A stretch of 64,000 nt of DNA. It comes from Winogradskyella eximia. Lineage in GTDB: Bacteria > Bacteroidota > Bacteroidia > Flavobacteriales > Flavobacteriaceae. The notes under the pieces were generated by a model. That model was not told the DNA's origin. It saw only the letters and a list, made by a program, of their open reading frames with translations, and did not search any database. The stretch lies in assembly GCF_003386165.1 (NCBI RefSeq), contig NZ_QRDV01000010.1:1-64000 (forward strand). The letters run 5' to 3'. How positions within the stretch are numbered: the stretch's first letter is position 1; each line of letters starts with the position of its first letter. This document shows positions 27,702-37,173 of the stretch, piece after piece. Made by a program: the position numbers and the translations under genes.

Positions 27702-27917
27702 TCATTAAATAGAATACATTTTGTCTATTCGAGTGAAATTGTTTTTTTAAACTCTTTTATATTGAGAATCATATTAGCGATGATACAAATTCTCGATACA
27801 ATTTTAATGTGTTTAAATCATTCTAACAGACATCATTCATTCATAATAAGCCATAACTTATTTAAGTTCTAATATATTCGTGTTACTTTTAAGAACATTA
27901 TACAAAACAATCAAAAG

Positions 27918-29753
27918 ATGATAATCTCACCAAAATCAATTTCAACATTAGTAATAGCTTTAACAATTTCAATTATTAGTTACGCACAAGACACTAAAGA
28001 AAAAATAGGTCCTATTTTTAAAGATGGTGAAGCGCAGATTGTAGAAGCCTTTAGTGATTCGGATAAATGGATACGACACGATTTATGGGTAGAAACAGAA
28101 TTTGATACCGATGGTGATGGCCAACCAGATCGTATGCACGTTGCTGTAACTCGACCAGAACAAACAGAAACTGAAGGTTTAAAACTGCCAATAATTTACG
28201 TCTCTAGTCCTTACTTTGCTGGTGTTGCGGGTGATGCTCCCGGAATTATGTGGGACGTTGATATCGAATTAGGTGAAACAGCAAAAGAACGTGTGCACCC
28301 AGAAGTTACGCGTCGTGGAAAACGTCCAATTATTTCAAACTCTCATATTAGAAAATGGGTGCCAAGAGGTTATATCGTTGTACATTCTTCTTCGCCAGGA
28401 ACAGGATTATCTGACGGAGCACCAACTATTGGTGGGAAAAATGAATCGTTAGCACCAAAAACAGTCATCGATTGGTTGTGTGGACGTGCAAAAGGTTATA
28501 CCGAAAGACAAGGCAGCAAAGAAGTAAAAGCATATTGGTCTACAGGAAAAGTTGGTATGACAGGTACATCTTATAACGGAACGTTACCTCTAGCAGCTGC
28601 AACCATTGGAGTTGAAGGTTTGGAAGCAATTATTCCTATTGCTCCAAACACCTCTTATTATCATTATTACCGTTCTAACGGTTTGGTACGTTCACCAGGT
28701 GGTTATTTAGGTGAAGATATTGATGTATTATATGATTTTGTACACAGTGGAAAAGAAGAAAATCGTGCTTATAACAACAGAACCATAAGAGATACCGAAA
28801 TGAAAAATGGTATGGATAGAGAGACTGGTGATTATAACGATTTTTGGGCAGGAAGAGATTACCTTAATCAAATGGACAACATGAAAGCTGCGTTACTAAT
28901 GTCGCATGGTTTTAATGATTGGAATGTGATGCCAGAACATAGCTACCGTATTTATAAAGCTGCCAAAGAGAAAGGATTACCAACTCAAATATACTATCAT
29001 CAATTAGGACATGGTGGACCACCTCCTATGACTATGATGAACCGTTGGTTTACAAAGTATCTTCATGGCATTGATAATGGTGTCGAAAAAGAAGAAAACA
29101 AAGCTTATATCGTAAGAGAGAATGATGATAACCAACAACCTACAGCTTATAAAGATTATCCAAATCCTGAAGCTTCTGATGTCACATTTAACCTAACGGC
29201 AGGAGGAGTAATGTCTGGTGGTTTAACGCTTAATTCTGGTTCTAAAAAAGATGAAACTCTCTCTGACGATGCAGCAATTTCTGGTAGTGAACTTGCTAAA
29301 GTAGCCTACTCTAAAAATAGACTATTATATGTAACTCCTAAGTTAAAAAATGATCTTCATATTTCAGGTGTTACCAAAGTGAGTATCACGTTATCTAGCG
29401 ATAAACCTGCTGCAAATCTTTCAGTTTGGTTAGTTTCTTTACCTTGGCAAGTAGGAGAAAAAATTACCGACAACATTATTACACGTGGTTGGGCAGATCC
29501 TAAAAATCATAAATCATTAACGGAAGAAGAATATTTAAAACCTGGACAATTTTATACCGTAAATTTCGATTTACAACCAGATGATCAAATCATTAAAGCC
29601 GGACAACAAATTGGTTTTATGATCTTTTCTAGTGATAAAGAATTTACCTTACACCCAAAAGCAGGCACAAAATTGACTATTAAATTAGATAAGACGACGT
29701 TGACTTTACCCGTTGTTGGTGGAAAAGAAGCTTTTACGAAGGCAACTAATTAG
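27918..29753 (+). CDS. S15/CocE-type Xaa-Pro dipeptidyl-peptidase
   Basis: 611 residues. A signal peptide (to about 24, ending SYAQ) is followed by an alpha/beta hydrolase with the nucleophile in MTGTSYNGTLPLAAA, the acid in MSHGFNDWNV and the His in YYHQLGHGGPPPMT, and then a C-terminal jelly-roll domain (about 420-600). This order defines the CocE/NonD and X-Pro dipeptidyl-peptidase (S15) family. It probably cleaves proline-containing peptides in the periplasm. It is monocistronic, with 216 bases upstream that hold no other gene. Confidence 0.9.
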   Translation: MIISPKSISTLVIALTISIISYAQDTKEKIGPIFKDGEAQIVEAFSDSDKWIRHDLWVETEFDTDGDGQPDRMHVAVTRPEQTETEGLKLPIIYVSSPYFAGVAGDAPGIMWDVDIELGETAKERVHPEVTRRGKRPIISNSHIRKWVPRGYIVVHSSSPGTGLSDGAPTIGGKNESLAPKTVIDWLCGRAKGYTERQGSKEVKAYWSTGKVGMTGTSYNGTLPLAAATIGVEGLEAIIPIAPNTSYYHYYRSNGLVRSPGGYLGEDIDVLYDFVHSGKEENRAYNNRTIRDTEMKNGMDRETGDYNDFWAGRDYLNQMDNMKAALLMSHGFNDWNVMPEHSYRIYKAAKEKGLPTQIYYHQLGHGGPPPMTMMNRWFTKYLHGIDNGVEKEENKAYIVRENDDNQQPTAYKDYPNPEASDVTFNLTAGGVMSGGLTLNSGSKKDETLSDDAAISGSELAKVAYSKNRLLYVTPKLKNDLHISGVTKVSITLSSDKPAANLSVWLVSLPWQVGEKITDNIITRGWADPKNHKSLTEEEYLKPGQFYTVNFDLQPDDQIIKAGQQIGFMIFSSDKEFTLHPKAGTKLTIKLDKTTLTLPVVGGKEAFTKATN

Positions 29754-29789
29754 TATTGTTTTAGTTTTTGTTTCTATAATTGAAGTCGT

Positions 29790-30431
29790 TTAATTCTTAT
29801 CCTCTAACATTGGTACAAATCTAAAATCGCCAAATTCATGTTTTTCAAATTCCTTTGGTCCTTTTCTAATAAATAAGGTCATTATCTGTACATCATCACC
29901 AACAGGTATAACTAAACGTCCACCAATAGCCAATTGACTTAACAACGGATTTGGTACAAAAGGTGCACCTGCAGTTACAATAATACTTTGAAATGGAGCC
30001 TCGTCTGGTAACCCTTTATAGCCATCACCAAAGATGAGTTTTTTTGCTCTGTAACCAATTTTTGGTAAAAACTTAGACGTCTTTTTAAACAATTCTTGCT
30101 GACGTTCAATACTAAAAACTTTAGCGCCAAGTTCTAAAAGCACAGCGGTTTGATAGCCACTACCTGTACCTATTTCTAAAATAGTATCACCAGGTTGCAC
30201 TTGTAATAATTCGGATTGAAAAGCCACAGTATAAGGTTGAGAAATGGTTTGGTCTGCAGCAATAGGAAATGCTTTATCTTGGTAGGCATGGTCTATAAAA
30301 CCAGAATCCATAAACAAATGTCTCGGAATTTTGCCAATGGCCTTTAAAACTCCTTTATCTTTTATTCCTTTTTTTTTCAGCGTATCAACAAGTTGCTGTC
30401 GCATTCCTTGATGCTTAAATGTATCTTTCAA
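29790..30431 (-). CDS. pcm: Protein-L-isoaspartate O-methyltransferase
   Basis: 213 residues. The SAM-dependent repair enzyme methylates isoaspartyl residues of damaged proteins. Motif I is ILEIGTGSGYQTAVLLELGA; the upstream PYTVAFQSELLQ and downstream FQSIIVTAGAPFVP are typical of PCMT. The start appears to be TTG at 30429-30431, giving (M)KDTFKHQGMRQQL, which aligns with family N-termini; an ATG nine codons in (30404) would remove the conserved start. No signal peptide, so it acts in the cytoplasm. Confidence 0.9.
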   Translation of the reverse strand: MKDTFKHQGMRQQLVDTLKKKGIKDKGVLKAIGKIPRHLFMDSGFIDHAYQDKAFPIAADQTISQPYTVAFQSELLQVQPGDTILEIGTGSGYQTAVLLELGAKVFSIERQQELFKKTSKFLPKIGYRAKKLIFGDGYKGLPDEAPFQSIIVTAGAPFVPNPLLSQLAIGGRLVIPVGDDVQIMTLFIRKGPKEFEKHEFGDFRFVPMLEDKN

Positions 30432-30559
30432 AGCGTAGTTTAGTTTACGCTAAATTAATTTAAAGAAGCAGAAATTCAAAGAAAGAATTTAATCTTTATT
30501 TTATTATCAATTTCGCAGTATTTTATATTTTCTTTTTTCAATTTCTGAGCGAAAACGCC

Positions 30560-30567
30560 TATTTTTG
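30560..30567 (+). promoter_or_regulatory. TAnnTTTG (-7) element upstream of the Gfo/Idh gene
   Basis: TATTTTTG lies 16 bases before the ATG at 30584. A -33 TTG is not obvious. It would drive the oxidoreductase and the exported gene behind it. Confidence 0.35.
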
Positions 30568-30583
30568 TTAAAAACAGAAAAAC

Positions 30584-31543
30584 ATGCTAAAAGCTGGTGT
30601 TCTTGGTGCTGGTCACCTAGGTAAAATACATTTAAGGTTACTCAACCAATCTCATAAATATGATCTTGTCGGTTTTTACGATGCAGATGCTGAAAACGCT
30701 AAACGTGTCGTTGAAGAATTTGGTTATAAATATTTTGATTCTATTGACGATTTAATAGAAGCTGTAGATGTTGTTGATATTGTAACTCCTACCCTGTCGC
30801 ATTACGATTGCGCAAAAAAAGCCATAAAAAAAGGAAAACATATTTTTATAGAAAAGCCTATTACTAATACTGTTGAGGAAGCCGAAACCATTAGAACTTT
30901 GGTTGCTGAACATGGTGTAAAAGGTCAAGTTGGCCATGTTGAGCGTTTTAATCCTGCATTTATTGGAGTTAAAGATCAGATAAAAAATCCGATGTTTATA
31001 GAATGTCATAGATTGGCTGAATTTAATCCTCGTGGTACAGATGTGCCTGTGGTTTTAGATTTAATGATTCACGATATTGATATTATTCTCAGTGTAGTAG
31101 ATTCTACTGTAAAACAAATTTCAGCGAGTGGAGTTTCTGTAGTTAGTGATACTCCAGATATTGCCAATGCTCGTATTGAATTTAAAAATGGTTGTGTAGC
31201 TAATTTAACAGCAAGTAGAATTTCATTAAAGAATATGCGTAAAACACGCTTCTTTCAGAAAGATGCTTATATCTCTGTAGATTTTCTTGAAAAGAAATGT
31301 GAAGTGGTGAAAATGAAAGATGCTCCAGAACAACCTGGTGATTTTGATATGATACTTCAAAACGCAGAAGGCATTAAAAAACAAATCTATTTTGATAACC
31401 CTGAAATAGCAAACAACAATGCCATTTTAGACGAATTAGAGACTTTTGCTGATGCCATAAATAACAATACTAAGCCAATTGTAACACTACATGATGGCAC
31501 AGAAGCGTTACGCGTTGCAAATATGATTATAAATCAATTTTAA
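30584..31543 (+). CDS. Gfo/Idh/MocA-family oxidoreductase
   Basis: 319 residues. The Rossmann motif GVLGAGHLGKIH at the N-terminus binds NAD(P). The conserved EKP (HIFIEKPITNT) is near residue 90, and the second domain includes HDIDIILSVV with the catalytic-type His and Asp. The substrate is probably a sugar or inositol-like compound but cannot be named. The stop and the next start share one base (TAATG), so the next gene is translationally coupled. Confidence 0.9.
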   Translation: MLKAGVLGAGHLGKIHLRLLNQSHKYDLVGFYDADAENAKRVVEEFGYKYFDSIDDLIEAVDVVDIVTPTLSHYDCAKKAIKKGKHIFIEKPITNTVEEAETIRTLVAEHGVKGQVGHVERFNPAFIGVKDQIKNPMFIECHRLAEFNPRGTDVPVVLDLMIHDIDIILSVVDSTVKQISASGVSVVSDTPDIANARIEFKNGCVANLTASRISLKNMRKTRFFQKDAYISVDFLEKKCEVVKMKDAPEQPGDFDMILQNAEGIKKQIYFDNPEIANNNAILDELETFADAINNNTKPIVTLHDGTEALRVANMIINQF

Positions 31544-32196
31544 TGATTAAAAAAACTATAGTCCTTACCTTTTTCTGTTTTTACACTCTGTTTTCATTTA
31601 GTCAAGACAAAAATCAAAATCCCGATTTAATGACCTTGGTCAAGGACTTGATAAAAACTGAAAAAACAGGTCAAAATATGAAACAAGTTTGGTGGCTACC
31701 TAATATCTATTGGGAAGTTGCTTTAAAAGATAGTCCACTTGGATCTCAAGGTCTAATTGATGAGATTAATTCCATTTTTAAAGACTATTCTCTTTTTGTG
31801 ATACTAGATGCAGAATTAACAGCATTTTCTGGTATTAATAAAAATGAAATTTCAAATTTAGAATTAAAAGTTAATGGTAAAACTTTAAAACCTCTAGAGT
31901 CTTATTCTGATGACATACAAGGAATGATTAATGCTCTAAGGCCTATGTTTAGTAAAATGCTTGGTGAAGTTGGTGAAAACATAGAGTTTTTTGTTTTTGA
32001 CAATTCTTTTGAAAATGCCATTTCTCCATTAAAAGAATCTCAATTTAGTCTTAATTTTAATGATTCTAATTTTGAATATAACTTACCATTATCTTCCTTA
32101 GTAAGTGAAAAAATATGTCCCGTTGATAATAAAAGACACAATGGTAGCTGGAAGTATTGTCCATTTCATGGAGAAACATTAATACAAGACAATTAA
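31543..32196 (+). CDS. Exported protein of unknown function
   Basis: 217 residues. A signal peptide (KKTIVLTFFCFYTLFSFSQ) starts the protein. The body shows QVWWLPNIYWEVALKDSPLG and later FELNYNLPLSS-like beta strands, then a C-terminal segment with CPVDNKRHNGSWKYCPFHGE, where two cysteines and two histidines could bind a metal or form a disulfide. I do not recognise the family. It overlaps the preceding stop by one base and therefore is co-expressed with the oxidoreductase. Confidence 0.7.
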   Translation: MIKKTIVLTFFCFYTLFSFSQDKNQNPDLMTLVKDLIKTEKTGQNMKQVWWLPNIYWEVALKDSPLGSQGLIDEINSIFKDYSLFVILDAELTAFSGINKNEISNLELKVNGKTLKPLESYSDDIQGMINALRPMFSKMLGEVGENIEFFVFDNSFENAISPLKESQFSLNFNDSNFEYNLPLSSLVSEKICPVDNKRHNGSWKYCPFHGETLIQDN

Positions 32197-32231
32197 TCTA
32201 AAATTATTATCCTTTTAATAAATATTAAAGC

Positions 32232-33122
32232 ATGAAAAATATAGCAGTTATAGGTGCAGGCACTATGGGAAATGGAATTGCACACACGTTTGCACAATCA
32301 GGATTTAATGTACAACTTATAGATATTAGTGAAGCATCTCTAAAACGAGGCATGGATACTATTTCTAGAAACTTAGATCGTATGGTTGCTAAAGAAAAAA
32401 TTAGCGAAGCAGACAAATCTGAAACTTTAGGAAATATTAAAACATTTACGAGTACTGAAGAAGGTGTAAAAAATGCTGATTTAGTGGTCGAAGCAGCAAC
32501 CGAAAATATCGATTTAAAGTTAAAAATCTTTAAACAACTAGATGAAGTTTGTGGAGAAAATACAATTCTATCTACAAACACCTCTTCTATCTCTATTACT
32601 CAAATTGCAGCATTAACGTCTAGACCTGAAAAAGTGATTGGCATGCATTTTATGAATCCTGTGCCAATTATGAAATTGGTAGAAATTATTAGAGGATACA
32701 GTACAAGTGACGAAGTGACTTCTACAATCATGGAATTATCTAAAACGTTGGGTAAAGTACCAACAGAAGTTAATGATTATCCTGGTTTTGTAGCTAACCG
32801 TATTTTAATGCCAATGATAAACGAATCTATAGAAACGCTCTATAATGGTGTTGCTGGTGTTGAAGAAATTGATACCGTAATGAAATTAGGAATGGCACAT
32901 CCAATGGGACCATTGCAATTGGCAGATTTTATTGGTTTAGATGTTTGTTTATCTATTCTTAACGTAATGTACGATGGCTTTAAAAACCCTAAATATGCAC
33001 CTTGCCCTTTATTAGTTAACATGGTTATGGCTGGTAAATTAGGTGTAAAATCGGGTGAAGGTTTTTATGATTATTCTGAAAGTAGAAAAGCAGAAAAAGT
33101 GGCCAAGCAGTTTATGAAGTAA
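32232..33122 (+). CDS. 3-Hydroxybutyryl-CoA/3-hydroxyacyl-CoA dehydrogenase
   Basis: 296 residues. The NAD-binding motif VIGAGTMGNGIAHTFAQSG, the catalytic region GMHFMNPVPIMKLVEI with His and Glu partners, and the C-terminal VANRILMPMINES/HPMGPLQLADFIGLD identify the family (Hbd/PaaH type). It acts in fatty-acid or aromatic degradation in the cytoplasm. It is a single-domain form without crotonase fusion. There is no neighbouring thiolase or crotonase; it probably shares a transcript with the genes to the right. Confidence 0.92.
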   Translation: MKNIAVIGAGTMGNGIAHTFAQSGFNVQLIDISEASLKRGMDTISRNLDRMVAKEKISEADKSETLGNIKTFTSTEEGVKNADLVVEAATENIDLKLKIFKQLDEVCGENTILSTNTSSISITQIAALTSRPEKVIGMHFMNPVPIMKLVEIIRGYSTSDEVTSTIMELSKTLGKVPTEVNDYPGFVANRILMPMINESIETLYNGVAGVEEIDTVMKLGMAHPMGPLQLADFIGLDVCLSILNVMYDGFKNPKYAPCPLLVNMVMAGKLGVKSGEGFYDYSESRKAEKVAKQFMK

Positions 33123-33146
33123 ACTATTTTAGTCTAAAATTTTGCT

Positions 33147-33782
33147 ATGAAGTATCTAGTAATTTATTGTTTACTTAGTCTTGTCTTTTGGTCTTGTAAA
33201 GATCAATCAAAAGCTAATGAAACAATAAGTTCTAAATTAAAAGAGACTTCAATAGATACTTTATCAACTTTTCAAGAGAAAGCTAATTATAAAACTCGGT
33301 TAAAAGAAGATTCTACTTTTATAGCTAAAGGTTTTGATTTCCCTGTGGGCAAACCAAATGCTAATGGTTACTATAATGCTCAAAAGTTTAAAGAAAATAA
33401 CCACTTAGGAGATGATTGGAATGGACTTGGTGGTGGAAATTCGGACTTAGGTGATCCTATTTATTCTATAGCAAATGGCTATATTAGTGAAGCTAAAGAT
33501 TATAAAGGTGGTTGGGGAAATGTTATAAGAATTGTTCATTTTTATAACAATAAATTCTATGAGTCTCTTTATGCGCATTGCGATTCTATGTTGGTATCTC
33601 CCAATCAGTTTATCAAAAAAGGTGAGCAAATTGCTACTATTGGTAATTGCAATGGCACATATTATGCGCATCTGCATCTCGAAATTAGAAATGATGTTGA
33701 CTTAGATATTGGTGATGGCTATTCAACAGACACAACTGGATACTTAAACCCTACCGATTTTATTAAAAAAAACAGAAACTAA
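33147..33782 (+). CDS. M23 (LytM) family metallopeptidase, lipoprotein
   Basis: 211 residues. The N-terminus KYLVIYCLLSLVFWSC is a lipoprotein signal. The peptidase domain covers about 90-205 and has N-H-LGDDWNG (His and Asp zinc ligands) and HLHLEIR (HxH). The set appears complete, so it could cut peptidoglycan cross-links or modify cell-wall peptides. The downstream DUF1015 gene starts after only one base. Confidence 0.87.
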   Translation: MKYLVIYCLLSLVFWSCKDQSKANETISSKLKETSIDTLSTFQEKANYKTRLKEDSTFIAKGFDFPVGKPNANGYYNAQKFKENNHLGDDWNGLGGGNSDLGDPIYSIANGYISEAKDYKGGWGNVIRIVHFYNNKFYESLYAHCDSMLVSPNQFIKKGEQIATIGNCNGTYYAHLHLEIRNDVDLDIGDGYSTDTTGYLNPTDFIKKNRN

Positions 33783-33783
33783 A

Positions 33784-35022
33784 GTGGTAAAAATAATTCC
33801 GTTTAAAGCCGTAAAACCAACTAGAGCTATTGTTGGTCTTGTTGCTTCACGTCCTTATCAAAGTTATACTTTAGATGAACGTGAATCTAGAATGGCATAT
33901 AATCCATATAGTTTTCTTCATGTTGTAAATCCTGGTTACAAATATGCTCAAGAAGTTACAGGAGAAGAACGTTACAAACTTGTAAAAAACCGCTATTTAG
34001 AATTTAAAGAAGAAGGTGTTTTTGTTAAGGATAAAAAACCTTCATTTTATGTGTACAAAATTGTCAATCGTCATGGGCAAGAATTCAGCGGAATCATTGC
34101 GGCAACAAGTGCTGAAGATTATGAGAATGACATTATAAAAAAGCACGAAGATACTATTGCCAAACGTGAAGAAACTTTTAAAACATATATTCAAACTGTA
34201 GGTTTTAATGCTGAGCCTGTTTTATTAACCTATCCAGATAATGCTGTTATTGCAAACATTATAAAAGAAACACAAAAAGGTTATGCAGAATTTGAATTCA
34301 CCATGACCTATAAAGACACGCATTATTTATGGAAAATTGATGCCGAAGACATTATAAATACTATTCAAGAAGAATTCAAAAAAATGAAAACGGTTTATAT
34401 TGCAGATGGTCATCATAGATCGGCTTCATCTTACCTTTTATACAAAGATGAAATGGTAAAAAACTCAAATCATAATGGCAGTGAATCTTACAACTTTTTT
34501 ATGTCATTTTTAATTCCTGAATCTAATTTGGTAATTCACGAATTTAATAGACTTATTAAAGATCTCAATGGTTTAACCAAAGAAGAATTCCTAATTAAAC
34601 TTGATGGATTTTATCGTATTGAAAATAGAGGTATAATACCTTACAATCCATCTAAACCGCATCATTTTAGTATGTATTTAGATGGTGAATTTTATTCTCT
34701 TTATTTAAGAAAAACGGCTTTTGAATTTAAAACTGCATTAGATGAACTAGATGCTCAATTATTGTATAAAACAATCCTTCAGCCTATTTTAAATATTAAC
34801 GATTTAAGACACGATAACCGTATTTCTTACGTTAATGGTCGACACGAAATGGTTACCATAAAAAGTAGCGTAGATAGTGGCGAATTTAAAGTTGGTTTTG
34901 GGATGTGCCCATCTAATGTAGAACAGATGAAACAAATTGCAGATCAAGGCTTAACTATGCCACCAAAAAGCACCTATATTCTGCCAAAATTGAGAAGTGC
35001 AATTACAATTTATGAGTATTAG
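33784..35022 (+). CDS. DUF1015 family protein
   Basis: 412 residues, cytoplasmic. The N-terminus IIPFKAVKPTRAIVGLVASR with a following Pro/Tyr-rich stretch, and VYIADGHHRSASSYLLYKDE, match DUF1015. The GHHR motif resembles the ParB/Srx nucleotide-hydrolysis fold, but no reaction is established to my knowledge. The start is GTG at 33784, one base after the M23 stop. It is in a run of rightward genes with YggS next. Confidence 0.9.
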   Translation: MVKIIPFKAVKPTRAIVGLVASRPYQSYTLDERESRMAYNPYSFLHVVNPGYKYAQEVTGEERYKLVKNRYLEFKEEGVFVKDKKPSFYVYKIVNRHGQEFSGIIAATSAEDYENDIIKKHEDTIAKREETFKTYIQTVGFNAEPVLLTYPDNAVIANIIKETQKGYAEFEFTMTYKDTHYLWKIDAEDIINTIQEEFKKMKTVYIADGHHRSASSYLLYKDEMVKNSNHNGSESYNFFMSFLIPESNLVIHEFNRLIKDLNGLTKEEFLIKLDGFYRIENRGIIPYNPSKPHHFSMYLDGEFYSLYLRKTAFEFKTALDELDAQLLYKTILQPILNINDLRHDNRISYVNGRHEMVTIKSSVDSGEFKVGFGMCPSNVEQMKQIADQGLTMPPKSTYILPKLRSAITIYEY

Positions 35023-35077
35023 AACCAAAACTAGTAATATCTAAGGACATAATATTTCAAAATATAGAAACGAATCA

Positions 35078-35740
35078 ATGAGTATTAAAACAAATTTAGA
35101 GGATATTAAAGCTACAATACCAGAACACGTCACTTTGGTCGCAGTATCTAAAACGAAACCTGTTTGTGATTTAATGGATGCCTATAATGCAGGACAACGC
35201 ATTTTTGGTGAAAACAAAATCCAAGAAATGGCTGATAAATATGCAGAAATGCCAAAAGATATTGAATGGCATATGATTGGTCATGTTCAGCGAAACAAAG
35301 TGAAATATATGGCTGAATTTGTAAGTTTAATTCATGGTGTCGATAGCTTTAAATTATTAAAAGAAATAGATAAACAAGCCAAAAACCACGTTAGAATTAT
35401 TAAGTGTTTACTTCAAATTAAAATTGCTGAAGAAGACAGCAAATTTGGAATGTCAGTTAGCGACGCCTCTACCCTTTTACAATCAGATGCCTTTTCTGAA
35501 TTAAAAAACATAAAGGTTGTTGGCCTCATGGGAATGGCAACTTTTACAGATAATATGACACAAGTTGAAAATGAATTTAAATTCTTAAACAACACGTTTT
35601 CAGAACTTAAAAACACTAATCCTGACCTAGAAATTAAAAGTATGGGAATGAGTGGTGATTATCAATTAGCAATTGAATGTGGAAGTACAATGGTTCGCGT
35701 AGGAAGTAGTATCTTTGGTGCCAGAAATTATAATAATTAG
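35078..35740 (+). CDS. YggS-family pyridoxal-phosphate homeostasis protein
   Basis: 220 residues, the alanine-racemase-like barrel without the second domain. The PLP-binding lysine is in TLVAVSKTKPV, followed by FGENKIQE, EWHMIGHVQRNKVK and the C-terminal GMSGDYQLAIECGSTMVRVG. The family maintains free PLP and amino-acid balance. It is complete and of normal length. The nuclease gene starts about 60 bases downstream on the same strand. Confidence 0.93.
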   Translation: MSIKTNLEDIKATIPEHVTLVAVSKTKPVCDLMDAYNAGQRIFGENKIQEMADKYAEMPKDIEWHMIGHVQRNKVKYMAEFVSLIHGVDSFKLLKEIDKQAKNHVRIIKCLLQIKIAEEDSKFGMSVSDASTLLQSDAFSELKNIKVVGLMGMATFTDNMTQVENEFKFLNNTFSELKNTNPDLEIKSMGMSGDYQLAIECGSTMVRVGSSIFGARNYNN

Positions 35741-35802
35741 TTGACTGATGCGTCTCAGTTTTCTTACTTTGACAAACCAATAACAATAAATAACGTAACG
35801 TT

Positions 35803-37173
35803 ATATACGCAATACTAGACATAGAAACCACAGGTGGCAAGTACAATGAAGAAGGAATTACAGAAATTGCTATCTATCAATTTGATGGTCATAAAGTAAC
35901 CGATCAATTTATTTCATTGGTTAATCCTGAACGAGATATTCAACCCTTTGTTGTTAATCTTACCGGTATAAATTCTAACATGCTTAAAAATGCACCAAAA
36001 TTTTATGAGGTGGCTAAACGCATTGTAGAAATTACCGAAGACTGCATAATAGTAGCACATAATTCTTCTTTTGACTATAGAATTCTAAAAACCGAATTTA
36101 AACGTTTAGGCTTTCCTTTTAAAAGAAAAACACTTTGTACTGTTGAGCTTTCAAAACAACTTATTCCAGATATGGCATCGTATAGCTTAGGTAAGCTAAC
36201 GCGTGCTTTGGGTATACCTATGAGCGATAGACACCGAGCAAATGGAGATGCCATGGCAACGGTGAAATTGTTTAAAATGCTACTCTCAAAGGATTTAGAT
36301 AAAGTTATTGTTAAAGATGCCATTAAAGTAGAACAGAAATCTAAAATGGCTCCTAATCTTAATTCTATTATTGAAGAAATGCCTTCAGATACTGGCGTTT
36401 ATTATATTCATAATAGCGAAGGAGACATTATTTATATTGGCAAAAGCAACAATATAAGAAAGCGAATTATTCAACATTTTACGGGTACAAATTCTAAGTC
36501 TAAAAAAATACAAAGATTAGTAAATACTGTAACTTACGAAAAAACAGGAAGCGAATTAGCGGCATTACTTAAAGAAAGTGCTGAAATAAAAAAGAACAAA
36601 CCTATTTTTAATAGAGCATTAAGGAGAACTATATTTACGCATGCGCTCTACAGTTCAATTGATGATAATGGCTATATAAATTTATCCATTGACAAATCTA
36701 ATAGAGAGGAAACACCTATTACAACATTTAGTACAAGAGCTAGTGGAAAGCATTTTTTGTTTAAAGCTGTTGAAGAATATAATTTATGTCAAAAGCTCAC
36801 AGGTTTATACCAAACAAAAACCAGTTGCTTTAAATTTGATGTAAAAGAATGCCAAGGAGCTTGTATTAATGAAGAGCCTATAGACCTTTACAATAAAAAA
36901 GTTACAAGTCTTATTGAAAAATACACCTATAACAGTAAGAATATTCTAATTATTGATAAAGGAAGAGCCATTGAAGAAAAAAGTGTGTTTTTAATAGAAA
37001 ATGGCATATTTAAAGGCATGGGATTCTTTGATTTAAATCATCAAATAAATAATAAAAAAATACTATCCTCTCTAATAACGCCTATGGATAATGATAGAGA
37101 CACTCAACATATCATTCAGAGTTATATGCGGAGAAATAAAAGGCTTAAAATTATAGATTTAAATAATAATTAA
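35803..37173 (+). CDS. DnaQ-like exonuclease fused to GIY-YIG domain; noncanonical start
   Basis: About 456 residues. A DEDD exonuclease domain (1-155) has motif I (AILDIETTGG), HNSSFDYRILKTEF and HRANGDAMATVKLF; a GIY-YIG nuclease domain (about 190-270) has GVYYIHNSEGDIIYIGKSNN and KRIIQHF. This resembles UvrC/Cho-like repair nucleases. The frame runs back to a TAA at 35791-35793, but the first ATG/GTG/TTG is the TTG at 35917, which would remove catalytic motif I. The best start by homology is ATA at 35803 (YAILDIET), so translation initiation is unusual or the codon is mutated. The stop overlaps the DUF3857 ATG by one base. Confidence 0.85.
   Translation: MYAILDIETTGGKYNEEGITEIAIYQFDGHKVTDQFISLVNPERDIQPFVVNLTGINSNMLKNAPKFYEVAKRIVEITEDCIIVAHNSSFDYRILKTEFKRLGFPFKRKTLCTVELSKQLIPDMASYSLGKLTRALGIPMSDRHRANGDAMATVKLFKMLLSKDLDKVIVKDAIKVEQKSKMAPNLNSIIEEMPSDTGVYYIHNSEGDIIYIGKSNNIRKRIIQHFTGTNSKSKKIQRLVNTVTYEKTGSELAALLKESAEIKKNKPIFNRALRRTIFTHALYSSIDDNGYINLSIDKSNREETPITTFSTRASGKHFLFKAVEEYNLCQKLTGLYQTKTSCFKFDVKECQGACINEEPIDLYNKKVTSLIEKYTYNSKNILIIDKGRAIEEKSVFLIENGIFKGMGFFDLNHQINNKKILSSLITPMDNDRDTQHIIQSYMRRNKRLKIIDLNNN

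Noticed and set aside
27702..27917. Small RNA or gene in the spacer before the S15 peptidase
   Set aside because: Only a weak GAGAAT/ATTCTC inverted pair is visible, with no promoter or T-run to support a transcript.
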